This document shows, piece after piece, positions 40,401 to 52,400 of a DNA stretch of 64,000 nt. Under the pieces are notes generated by a model. The model made no database searches. It saw only the letters and a list, made by a program, of their open reading frames with translations, and was not told where the DNA came from. The number at the start of each line of letters is the position of its first letter. The first letter of the stretch is position 1. The translations under genes and the position numbers were made by a program. The stretch comes from Epiperipatus broadwayi (Eukaryota > Onychophora > Udeonychophora > Euonychophora > Peripatidae). The DNA lies in NCBI GenBank assembly GCA_028023455.1, contig JAQFVV010000287.1, forward strand, positions 310,001 through 374,000, written 5' to 3'.

Positions 40401-43400
40401 ATGCCTTTTTGATTTTCTGTACTGCTTTCTTCACCATACCATTTGATTATGGATGTACAGGGGGGGTACTAATATGATGAATTTCATTATCACTAAACTA
40501 TTGTTGTAGTGTATAACCATTGAAACCTGCCATATTATCAGACACTATAGTCTCACGCAATCCCTGTATTACAAAGTTTATTGAAACACTTGATTGTTTC
40601 TTTTGCACTAGTATTTTTCACTTCATGGTATTCAATCAAAAGCATCTACTATTACTAGAATCAATTTCCCTCCAATTGGTCCAGCATGATTTATATGAAA
40701 TCTTTTCCATGGACTAGTTGTGTCGGGCCATAGTGTATAATTTTTTGCTGCCAGAGCCATTTCGGTTTGACACTCAATGCACATTTTTATGTATTTTTCT
40801 ATGTCAGTATTTATTTTTAGTTACTAGATGTAACTAACTGCTAATTCTTTTGTTCACACTACCTCTGGATGGTTCTTATACAGCAATTCCAAAACTACAT
40901 TTTGTCCTGTCAGGGTATAACCAACTATTTTATCCACCATTATAATGCAGCTTTTACATATTGATAATTTTTCCTTGTTAGCCCAAAACCCTTGAGACAA
41001 GCAAGACAGTTTTGTCTTTGGCCAACCTTTCTGCATCCATTTTATTATCATATGGTATCCTTGATTTTGTTTTGTCCATTGTTCGACTGTTTCACTGCTT
41101 GCTCTTTTAGACTTTATATAGTCTATATAATTTACCTCTATTTCAGTATTTGCTGACTCTAATTTATCCAGACATCTTGACAGAGCATTTGCATATGTGA
41201 TCTCTTTCCTCTTAAGGTAATTTAGTTGGTAATCATATGCAGCCAACATATTCCGTGAACATAACATCCCTGGGCTTATGCATTCTGGTGCTAATTTATC
41301 ATGAGCCAAAATGCCCAATAACAGTTTATTGTCCATGAATATTTCAAAAATTTCTCATCCCATATATACTGGTGAAATTTTTTCAATGCAAAAACTATAA
41401 GCAATACTTCTTTGTCAATTTGACTGTAGTTTTTTCTGCTGTAGAAAGCGTGCAAGAAACATCCACCACTTGTCTTTCTTAATTATCACTGGATTATGTT
41501 TTCATACTACTAAAAACCAGTATAAACTTAGAATGGATCTTGGGTTTACTTGTATCACTGGCATTCTTATTTTTAGTTTTAATTATGTTGTGATATCACT
41601 ATGTATCTTGTTTCACGATTTCTTCACATAGTTTAATCTACTGTCTTCATAGTATATATTATTGATTCCTCTGATAATAAAGACTTCAGAAATTAACTAA
41701 CAGAGTCTAGTAAATTAAAATTTTGCTTAAATGAAGACTTGGTAGTTTTTTTTTTTAATCACTGTTTAATTATACAGTTAATTGGATGTCTGCAATTATT
41801 AAGATTTCTCATCATTTTAAATCAATCTTTTTTCTGATCAAAAATAAAAATGCAATATTACACTATTTTTGGTTAATTAGAAAAACATAACTTTTTTTTC
41901 TGTTTATTTTGGCTGCTGCATATAATTTCACACATAAGACACAATTTTATCCACTTTTAGTATCAGTTTCATTTATATTGCATTCCTGTTAAAAGTAAGC
42001 AATTACTTATGATGAATTAAAAGTAGCAAATGTGATGCAATTTTTCAAATCACCACAATTTGAACATTTGTTAAGTCATACATTTGCAAGCCATATAACC
42101 ACATCTATAACATTTACAACAATTAAATAAACCTTGTACTTAAAATAATACAAAAAATATGTCTGCTGCTATATAATGGAGAGTAATATATAATGCCTTA
42201 TCAGCAAATAATTTAATACTAAAGTTTTAAGTATTGGAAAAGATGCTTTTGGATAAATCTAATGGGAATATTCTTAATTCATCTTATTCTCATTTCCAAA
42301 AACTTCTCAATAAATGCAAGAAAATGAATGAATTGGACATCATATAACATAGTCTATAATATTCCCATCCTCAGACTTATTTTTGACTTCATGAGTGAGA
42401 ATTAGGATTCAAATCTTTGAAATCAATAGTCCACATTAATGAAGACAAATGACAGAAACTAGTTTGGGGATAAAGATATTATAGCACTATAACATCTGGT
42501 GTCCATCTATTACTTAATCTTATAGTAGATGGCTCTAGCAAATGAATATATATATGTGTGTATGCATGTGTGAAAATGCTGTGGAACCATGTAAATTCAT
42601 ATGAAAATACATATATTCATAAATATATAATACTTTATGCATTTTTATATTTCAAATTTTAAAAAAAATTGTTAAAAATTTTCTTACTTGATTATGAATA
42701 ATACAAGCTACTTTACGATAGTATGCAATCGGAAAGACTGGACAAAACTGAACTTTAATTGTGATACACTGATGTGATTTTAATATGCCTTTAAAAGGAA
42801 TAATTCTAAAGGCACTCTCAGAGTTGTCAATCATAAACTACAATAAAATAGATAAATATACTTATTATTTTTTTTAGTAATAAAATGTTGCCAAAGTATA
42901 CATACCAATGATTCATATGAATATATTGAATAACCAATGTATTGTGAGTTGTTTGTGAAAATTAGTAAACCATGTCACTCATTTAACCAAACTGAATATT
43001 TTTTTTTTACTTTACTCAGCTGAAAATCAAATCCAGTATTCACTGATTCTCATATTCATCATTCTATTACTCCAAAAAACTGCACAAAATTACAAATGTA
43101 ATTGAATATATATGAAAAATTTATGATTATGAAGCAATTAACTTATTTAAAAGTTCTTTTAATATTAAGGGTGTATGGAATGTAAGTGAAATTGTGGGTA
43201 ATATTTAGTATAAATATGTTATCTTGTAAACACTTGAGAAGTCCGCTTGTAGCAATGAAACCATTGGTTGTGTTTTAGAGTTTATTTTCTTTGGCTAATC
43301 TGGTTGAATTGTAAATTTGGACTAATTTTGATTATTTTATTGAGTAGTTTAGCTTTAGGCTTTTAATGTTGTGTATATATATATATATTGTAGATATATG

Positions 43401-46400
43401 ACTCATTTCACATACATACATATTATTTAATTAAAAAAAAAATTTCTTTTATATATATATGAATTCATGTGTGTATTTATTATTATATATAAATTTATAA
43501 ATACTTAATAAATATGCAGTTGTAAAGAGAATGTAATGAGAAATAATATTTAATATTGATTTATTATATTTTCTTATTAAATAAGGTGTTAAATTATTTA
43601 ACATTAACTTTGTTAAAATAAAGCAGATCAGAAAGAAAGTGTAAAATAAGGCGATCAGATTAGTAGATTAGGAGATTAAAAAAATGTACACGTGCAAAAG
43701 AGTGTGAAAGAATGAAAACGTCTGTATAAAAACAAAAATGCTTTTACACCTATTGCTAATGACTATAGATTGCCAGATTTATTGTTTGTGTTATCTGTGT
43801 CTAAGATTATTTTTATAAAGGGAGTGCTTTGATGTAATAAAGCGTGATTATTAATTTTCTTGTAAAATCGCGATAGAACATCAACTTGTCAAACTCTGAT
43901 TTTTTTTTTTGATCTTTTATCTCAAGATAAGATATGCAGGTGGTCATTTTCTTTGACCAAAATTCGCAATAAAAATGAATGAAACAATATTTAGTGATCA
44001 GTCAGTTTTTCCTTATTATTAAACAGAGATGTAGCGAGCAGTCAGTTTTTTTTTTTAAAAGTTGGGAAAAGGAGAGTGAGCGATTTGATTTTTTTTTTCA
44101 CTCTTTAAAAGTTGAGGAAGAAAAAAATGACTCTTGTTTTAAAGTCAGTATAGACGAAGATGTGCGTATATATAAGTAATTCCCAGCAAGATTAAGTAAA
44201 GAAAAAATGGAACAAAATTGAATTTCTTGGAAGAAGTTATTAACAGTTTTATGAAATGATCTTAATATATTTTGCTGTGTATAATACAATGAATTTGCAT
44301 TGCTAAAACCATTTTTTCTGCTTCCTGGATTAATACAGAATGGGTTAAATCACTGGTCTACTGCGGACCCATATACCGGTCCATAGTAACCAAAAGAATG
44401 GACAAATTTAAAATCAGCCAAAAATGTCATCTCATTATCATCTCTGACAAGAGCCAAGAAGAAGGGAAAGATGAATAAAAGCCATATATGTAGCCAGGTT
44501 TGAAGCTATGAACCAAATTTTTTGTTAAAGTTTTCCTCAGACTTCTAAAGTGTCTACAATTTTTTTTTAAATGGGAGAGACAAGCAAATCCACCAGTTCA
44601 TACTTATCTAAAAGTATTTATAATAACTCTTTTTGAAATGGTAGAGAGAAGCCAGTCAACGAATTCAGCGTTATCAAAAGTATCAGTAATAAATAATTTT
44701 AAAATGAAGAAATAAGCAAGTCAATTAATTCATGTTGATCTTGAAAGTATCTGCAAGAACTTTCTTTTTCTTAAATGGAGCAAAGACAAGCAGTCTGAAA
44801 ATTCAAACTTAGGCCATTTATAAGAAGTGAAAGTAATCCGGTAACTATGAACTTTCTTTAACAGATCTTTTATTATTGCTTATTAAAAGTAAACCTTAAT
44901 TTATTGGTCAAAGCATTATTTTTTTTCTTTGATACAGAAACATTAAAGGCTTGTTTATCGATAGTTATTCTCAATACCACATAACATAACCCAAACACAA
45001 TTTAAATCTTTAAACTTAAATTTTCATTATTTTTTTTTTATTATTTTTTTATATAATATATTGTAATATTGAAATGTTTTTTTTAATTGTTCTTCAGTTG
45101 TTATGATAATTAGCAGCCTATAAATATATGCATTTATAATGTGTGTTTTTTTTTTATCTAGTTGCATATTAAAATTGATATAATGTATTTTATTTTCTTT
45201 TGCTAAAAGGTTGCAAGAATATTTTTATATATGTAATTTATGTATTAATCTTTAATATAGGGGTATACATTTTAAACATATATGTTAACACTACCGAATG
45301 TGTGCATGTGTAACTGCTTATACAAACATGTCAAAAGAATAAATTATACATAATTAGTTTAAATATGGTAAATTATAAAGCAAGGCTTACATATGAATGG
45401 AAGTGAAATAAAACACAAGTTACATATGAAATTTATTTTTATGATATAATAAGTTAGTAAAGTCTTAAGTAAGCATACCATGAAATATATTTTTTTAAAT
45501 ATCATTTTAAGCCAGCTTATTTTAAAATTATCCCAAATGACGAACTTGTATATAAAATTTTGTATTAGTTCTATATTGAATTAATGTAATAATAAGCCAT
45601 TTATCTATTTAGTAAATTTGATTTTAAAGAAGGAAAGAGTAATAGTATTAATAAAATATAATTGTATATCTTAATTGGTTTCGAGTTCTTATTAAAAATA
45701 TTGTTGTATTTTTCTTGTTTTAATTCTATTGTTTTAAATGATCATCATCATCATCGCTCACAGATATTAAGAATCATCATTCGTAAATATTGAGCAATCA
45801 CTTGCAAATATTAAGCGCTCGCAAAATGTTAAGTAAACTAGAATGTTGATTTACCTTAAAGTATTTAGGGATTATGCTTGATAATAACCAAATTTTAATA
45901 ATTATAGTTCAACCATAGAAAGCTAAAATTATGTTATGTCCATGAGTTTTGATCATCTTCATCAAAGATGAATATCGTATTATTGATTGAAGCACTGTTT
46001 CAAATAATACTATACAAGAGTTATGATCGCCATCATCATTGATTACATAAATTATAATCATTAAATCTAATGTTTAACATAATTAATATATTTAGTAAAT
46101 AAGGATTTATAGAAAGTTGAATATCATGCATAGAGATTCGTGATGATCAGTCATCATCACTAGTATTATTGAATCCTAGTTTTAACTATCAAAGTATTTT
46201 AGTAAATAACCATAAACTTCTAAATGCTAGTGAATGTAATATTTAAATCCCATTTTGACAAGGGATGATTTTAAAAAGTGCTTATGAGTTTATAAAGATA
46301 AATTTATTGTTGTGAGTTTATTAATAAGCTATGGCTGGTATCATCATCACTATTATTATCATTATTATTATGATATTATTACCATCATCATTATTATTAT

Positions 46401-49400
46401 CATCATCATTATTACCTTTAAATTGTAATAAATAATTAAGTTAAATAATCTAGTTAAATGGCCATCCATATCAGTAATGGTCTTCACGATGCTTGTTTAG
46501 AAGCCATTAATAAGATTATACTTGTCTGTTCATCAATATACAAAAAATGAGCTAGCAATGTCTATAAGAGTCTTGATCTATATAAATTTTGTGATATGGG
46601 GATCTTATGATTTTATTGACATAAGTAAAATATAAGAACGTCATTTTTTTTCATTAGTCATCCAAGTCATGTGTGATAAAAATGTACCGAATGAGTTTGA
46701 ACTCAGTACACTCTAAACAGATATTTATCTCGATTTAAAATAATCTAGTGGCGCTCATGGGAAAACACATGTATTTAGCTAAACTGAATAAAGAGTGATT
46801 TCATCCCTTTCCAACTTAATGATATTAAGTTTATATGATAATTTTATACGTTGTTATAAATAGCACCAGTGTGTGCGTGTGACTGTGAATGGTCGTATAT
46901 ACATGGAAAGAGGAATGAGAAGGATTCTTTGTTAAAAGAACCTAGTATAGGAGATAAGCATAATGCACTCCAAGAATCTCAAAGTGGGTAATTTTATTCA
47001 GATGCTATATTTAATATTATTTTTATTTGATGACAATGGCCATTAGGTTTTATTGTTCAAATGACTTCCCCAATATCTAAATATCATTAAATATTTAATG
47101 ATGATAGTTTTAAATTTCACTGTTGTTATTTTAAGTACTAAGAAATGAGATAATTTATTTATTTCATTACTAATGTGACAGAATTAATGTTTAGGATAGT
47201 TGCAATCGGGCTATAATGTTATATTTAGTTATTGAATTATAGCAACTATCATTTTATCACTCATCAATATATAGATTGTAATCAGTTATAAAAGTAACAG
47301 TCTTTTATCAACCTTTTGTCAGTTCATTTTTATTTATTCATACTGTTACAAATGACAGATTATAAATAGGCATATTTTAATAATTAATAATTGCTATTAA
47401 TTTTAATTCTGTTACAATATATATATATATTTACGATAGAATGACAGCCTGTTAAGCTAATTGCGCAGACGCTGTGAGAATGTTATTAATAAATGAATAC
47501 CTTCGAACAACCACATGATATAGTATTTGTGTAAGAGTAAAAAGGAATCCTCTTACCCTTACGACTCAAATGTTTATATATGAGCAAATCTAAAGTAGTT
47601 GTAATGAAGGCGTGACTACATAATAGTCACTTTAAATCACTATTATGTAGTCACGCCTTCGTTACAACTACTTTAGATTTGCTCATATATAAACATTTGA
47701 GTCGTAAGGGTAAGAGCATTCCTTTTTACTCTTACACAAATACTATATCATGTGGTTGTTCGAAGGTATTCATTTATTAATAACATTCTCACAGCGTCTG
47801 CGCAATTAGCTTAACAGGCTGTCATTCTATCCTAATTATAATCGCACACAAGACGTTATAAAATAAATGCTTATCCAAATATATATATATAATTGCATTT
47901 TGGTACTCTGTTATTATAACTAATAATATAAAAAATTCTAAAGCAGATTTTAAATATTAAAAATTTAGTAAAATTTATTGTACAAAGTATACTTTCAAAG
48001 CTTTTGCATCATATATATATATACAAACTATGATAATAGAGGGTGGTAGTATAAACAGTAAGGAGAGGTTTTTTTCCATAATTAAATAGTTATATATATA
48101 TGATCACTAGATGGAGCTTTACCAATAGCTCCTAACAAGCTTTGTTTACATAAACATGAGAAAGAATTAGAATTCAATATCCCTTTCATTGTCTCCACCT
48201 TCAGACCCTGGTTTCGAGCTAGTTGACTCATGTCAGTGAAGGGTTGGAAGATTAGAAACTAAATCTAAATACTAACTCTAAAATCAGCATTTATTAAACA
48301 CGTTTATATCAGTTTGAAAGCATGAAATTTCTCAGACACAAAATGTCTTCAAATCCAGCTTAATAAACTAGAAAGCTATATGGGTCTGAAATCAGTTCCG
48401 TTTGACCATATAGTAAAAGTCTCTGCAATATATATCATTGCAAAAACCTTCAAGGGTACATTTAAGATAAACAAAAGTTATAAATTTTGTAACTTGCTTC
48501 AAGTTTGCATTTTATGATCACTAGATGGAGCTTTACCAATAGCTCCTAACAAGCTTTGTTTACATAAATGCAAGAGAGAATTAGAATTCAATATCCCTTT
48601 CATTGTCTCCACCTTCAGACCATGGTTTCAAGCTAGTTGGCTCACATCAATGAAGGATTGGAAGACTAGAAACTAGATCTAAATACTAACTCTAAAATCA
48701 GCATTTATTACACATGTTTCTATCAGTTTCTAGTTTGTTAAGCTGGATTTGAAGACATTACATGTCTGAGAAATTTCATGCTTTCAGACTGATAGAAACG
48801 TGTTTAATAAATGATGATTTTAGAGTTAGTATTTAGATCTAGTTTGTAGTCTTCCAACCCTTCACTGACGTGAGACAACTAGCTCAAAACCATGGTCTGA
48901 AGGTGGAGACAATGAAAGGGATATTGAATTATAATTCTCTCTGGTGTTTATGTAAACAAAGCTTTTTAGGAACTATTGGTAAAGCTCCATCTAGTGATCA
49001 TAAAATGCAAGCTAGAAGCAAATTACAAAATTTATAACTTGTTTTATTTATCATATATATATATATTATACACACATATACATTTATGTGTCATACAGAG
49101 AAGAAAATTTGATGATGGTAATAATAATAATAATATTTAACTGAGTGCTCTTTCAGTATTGTCCAGGTTCATGGTAAATAAATTAAATTGACTAGTTAAG
49201 ATTCCAATGCCCCCTCAGTTGGATGCTAGTGTTTTTTAGATTGACAAAGTTATTAGACCTGGCAATAAAACAGCCTTTTTTATCTTGCTCTTCCTATCAT
49301 TAGATTCATTGCAGACTGCATTAATTATTTGAGGATAAAATTCTTGTCTAGCATTTCTCTCATGATTAATGAAAACAGAATTAATTTGAGAATTCACTTT

Positions 49401-52400
49401 AGACTTTTTATATTGGTATATGTGATGGCATAAACACGTTGACATACTAGCTTTTGTCTTTCCATAATAAGTAGCACTACAGCCAGGAAAACAACTAAAT
49501 GTATAATTTCATACTTGTAATTCTATTCTATCCTATATTTTGAATTATTGATCAGTCTGTTTAAACATAAGGGTATTCTATATATATATATATATTTCTT
49601 AAAAATAGACTATTAATAACCAAAAAGTTATATAAGAAAAAAGCAAAGGCAATTATTCCTTTTTACTAACTATATCCAAGAGTAATTTATTCAATTTTAA
49701 CATAATTTTTCAAGACTTCTTGGAAATCTAAACAGTGTTTGTTTTAATCAACAAGGGTTTTTAATTCCAAGAGAAAAAAAATGTAATTATCTTCAAGTCA
49801 CATAAAAAATGTTTCTTATTGTAAATGTATTCATAGATTGAGCACAATTGACATTTTCATATTGCCTGAGTTGTATTACAGCACAAAAGTGATTTAAACC
49901 ACTAAACATCACATGATCACTATCTCATACTAGCACAATAATTGTTATTAAACAATCCAAAACAAAGCAAAACTCTCCATATAGTAGTGCCATCTTGTGC
50001 TAACAAGAGCAATCAATGGATGCCAGAAGGCTTGTGCATAAAATCCCTATCTAGTGCCTACTCATCCAATATCCCCAGACTAGTTTCTGGCTTGTGGCCT
50101 TCATCAGTGAGGAGCCTTGGATCTGAAAGCACTGCACCTAGATCTTAGGATCTAATGCAACCCTCCAGCACCCACCTTTTAACTCTATTTAACTACAAAA
50201 CTATGAGAATGAAATTGAAAACACTATTAATATTTTCAATCCAAGCTCAATAGCTTATATAGTCATATGGGTCTGAACTCAATTCAGTACCCATACATTT
50301 TGGAGAGTTTTGCTTTGTTTTGGATTGTTTAATAACAATTATTGTGCTAGTATGAAATAGTGATCATGTGATGTTTAGTGGTTTAACACCAATCCTGCCT
50401 AATAGGATAGTGGTGGCTATGGTTGTTAAAGAGCCAAAGACACCAAAATGTATGGGTACTGAATTGAGTTCAGACCCATATGACTATATAAGCTATTGAG
50501 CTTGGATTGAAAATATTAATAGTGTTTTCAATTTCATTCTCATAGTTTTGTAGTTAAATAGAGTTAAAAGGTGGGTGCTGGAGGGTTGCATTAGATCCTA
50601 AGATCTAGGTGCAGTGCTCTCAGATCCAAGGCTCCTCACTGATGAAGGCCACAAGCCAGAAACTAGTCTGGGGATATTGGATGAGTAGGCACTAGATAGG
50701 GATTTTATGCACAAGCCTTCTGGCATCCATTGATTGCTCTTGTTAGCACAAGATGGCACTACTATATGGAGAGTTTTGCTTTGTTTTGGATTGTTTAATA
50801 ACAAAAGTGATTTGATACTATCTTTTGTGTATCAACATATTGAGTCTCATACTCACAACATAGTAGATGAGTAATACAAATATGTTTAACTTACATAAAG
50901 AAAAAAATTAATAAACATATACAAAAATTACTTAAAATGTTAGAATAAACTCTAGAATTGTTTAAATATTAATTAAGTAACTAATAATATTCTGGATATT
51001 TTGAAATAAATTATCAAAATGTTGGGATTTCTCTAATAAACAATTTTTTTTTTTTATTCTGATTTAGATAAAAATCTAAATTTTATTAATAAAATAATAA
51101 AGAAAAATACTATTTTGTAGAAACAAAAATATTCAATGCATATCTATATTATAATAATTATTTTTTTTTTTTTTTTACTTAAAATATTAAAAAGAAAATT
51201 TGAATTAAGAAAAAATATTTTTTCTTTAATCAAAAGAATATTAACTTGTTTTCATCAAAACAAGTGAAAGAAAAATATTCATATTACAATTATAATTTTT
51301 ATTTTTTTATACTTAGCTTTAATTCTTTTGATTATCATTCTGACCATTATTTGGCACCTGACTATAAAATTGTCTACATATTAATGCAAAGACTTGCAAA
51401 ATCAAACACAGTTACATTGTTAGCAGAACTATGTTTTTTCAGAATTTGGGGCTATAAAGAAATGAGTGCCATCAGCATTAAAAAATGTTTACTTGTAAAG
51501 ATATAATAAGCTGTTTATGTCAGTATTCTCATTTGTGCATTCTTTTTTATATAGTTTATTTTTTGTATTTTTTAGTGTTTATTATCTTTTAGCAAATGCA
51601 GACACTATTAGCAAGTACATGAATTCAAATACAGTTCTGGGTATTCAAGATATTTTTATAAGGATAGCTATATATCAGACCTATCTATACATTTATAGAA
51701 CCTGAATAAAAAGAAATAACCATCACCAGAGAAATCCAACAATATACAGACCAGCTACATATAAAGTATATTGTACATTTATCATGAAAGAAACATATTT
51801 CTGATAGCATATATATATAAATATTAAATCTAATGTTAATGAAATGCAAGAAAAATATGTCTATTATCCAAAAAAAAAAGAATTTCACTTATATTAATAT
51901 GTTTTTAAAAAATTGATAACTAACTTGGAATTAATTTATAATAATTCACCAATGCTAACAACAAGTACTAATGCAACCAGATTTCCAAAATAAGATGAAG
52001 AAAATAGAGCAACAATTCAATTTAAAGTCCAAAAAAAGAAAAGAGAACATTTAAATTAAATGTAATAAAAAAGTTTATTCTTACATTTCATTATGCAAAT
52101 TGTCATTTTTGCTACACAAAATACTAATAATTAGTTTTTATTTAGTCAGATGTAACTAATAGTAAAAATGTATTTATTGCCTGGTTATTTTAAATGATAA
52201 ATGAAACTCTAAATTCTAAAATAATATTTATATTTTCTATATGCAAACAGAAAAATAATTATTTATTGCTAAAATAATTTAACCATTATTTAAAGGCAAA
52301 TTAAAATTAATACTGTAATTAAATATTTTTATATTAAAAAATGCACTTGTGCAGATGCATTGTGTTTTATTGTTACAATAAATACTATTTAATTCCAAAA

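Larger units (their letters stand above)
26087..42687. other. CFAP65 intron, 16.6 kb
   Basis: Contains, in order, a PLE relic, a PLE with inverted 3' copy, promoter-like segments, the 4.3-kb palindrome and a Ty3/gypsy remnant. 27,430-29,820 shows no gene. 28,040-28,300 is less AT-rich, with a weak inverted pair around tctctcatcttttctc / gagaaaagatga. 32,750-34,660 is also less AT-rich. The open frame 33,221-33,568 (115 codons, start MYNAAGIPFLSL) has no recognisable domain. Confidence 0.7.
48095..49070. repeat. R4 tandem dimer plus inverted third copy, hammerhead-bearing
   Basis: Copy A begins at 48,100 and copy B at 48,513, head to tail with a 413-414-bp period. Copy C (about 48,745-49,030) is inverted, pairing with B and with the part of A that B lacks. 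All three start with gatcactagatggagcttta. Each holds one hammerhead motif. Two head-to-tail ribozymes would release a 414-nt monomer from minus-strand RNA. TA tracts lie at both outer ends (48,090 and 49,055). Confidence 0.75.
49883..50813. repeat. R1 foldback dimer with 13-bp target duplication
   Basis: ACAAAAGTGATTT at 49,883-49,895 and 50,801-50,813 brackets a 905-bp unit. Inside, a plus-oriented R1 body (49,970-50,300) and an almost identical inverted body (50,445-50,790) face each other. The left terminal 85 bp are the complement of 50,300-50,386, so the unit is RC(tail)-body-tail-spacer-RC(body). Identical 68-codon frames in both bodies (49,942-50,148 and 50,598-50,804) are by-products of this symmetry. 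Confidence 0.8.

Noticed and set aside
49942-50148. 68-codon frame repeated identically at 50,598-50,804
   Set aside because: Both lie in the two arms of the R1 foldback across the ribozyme. Identity comes from the inverted duplication, not from protein selection.
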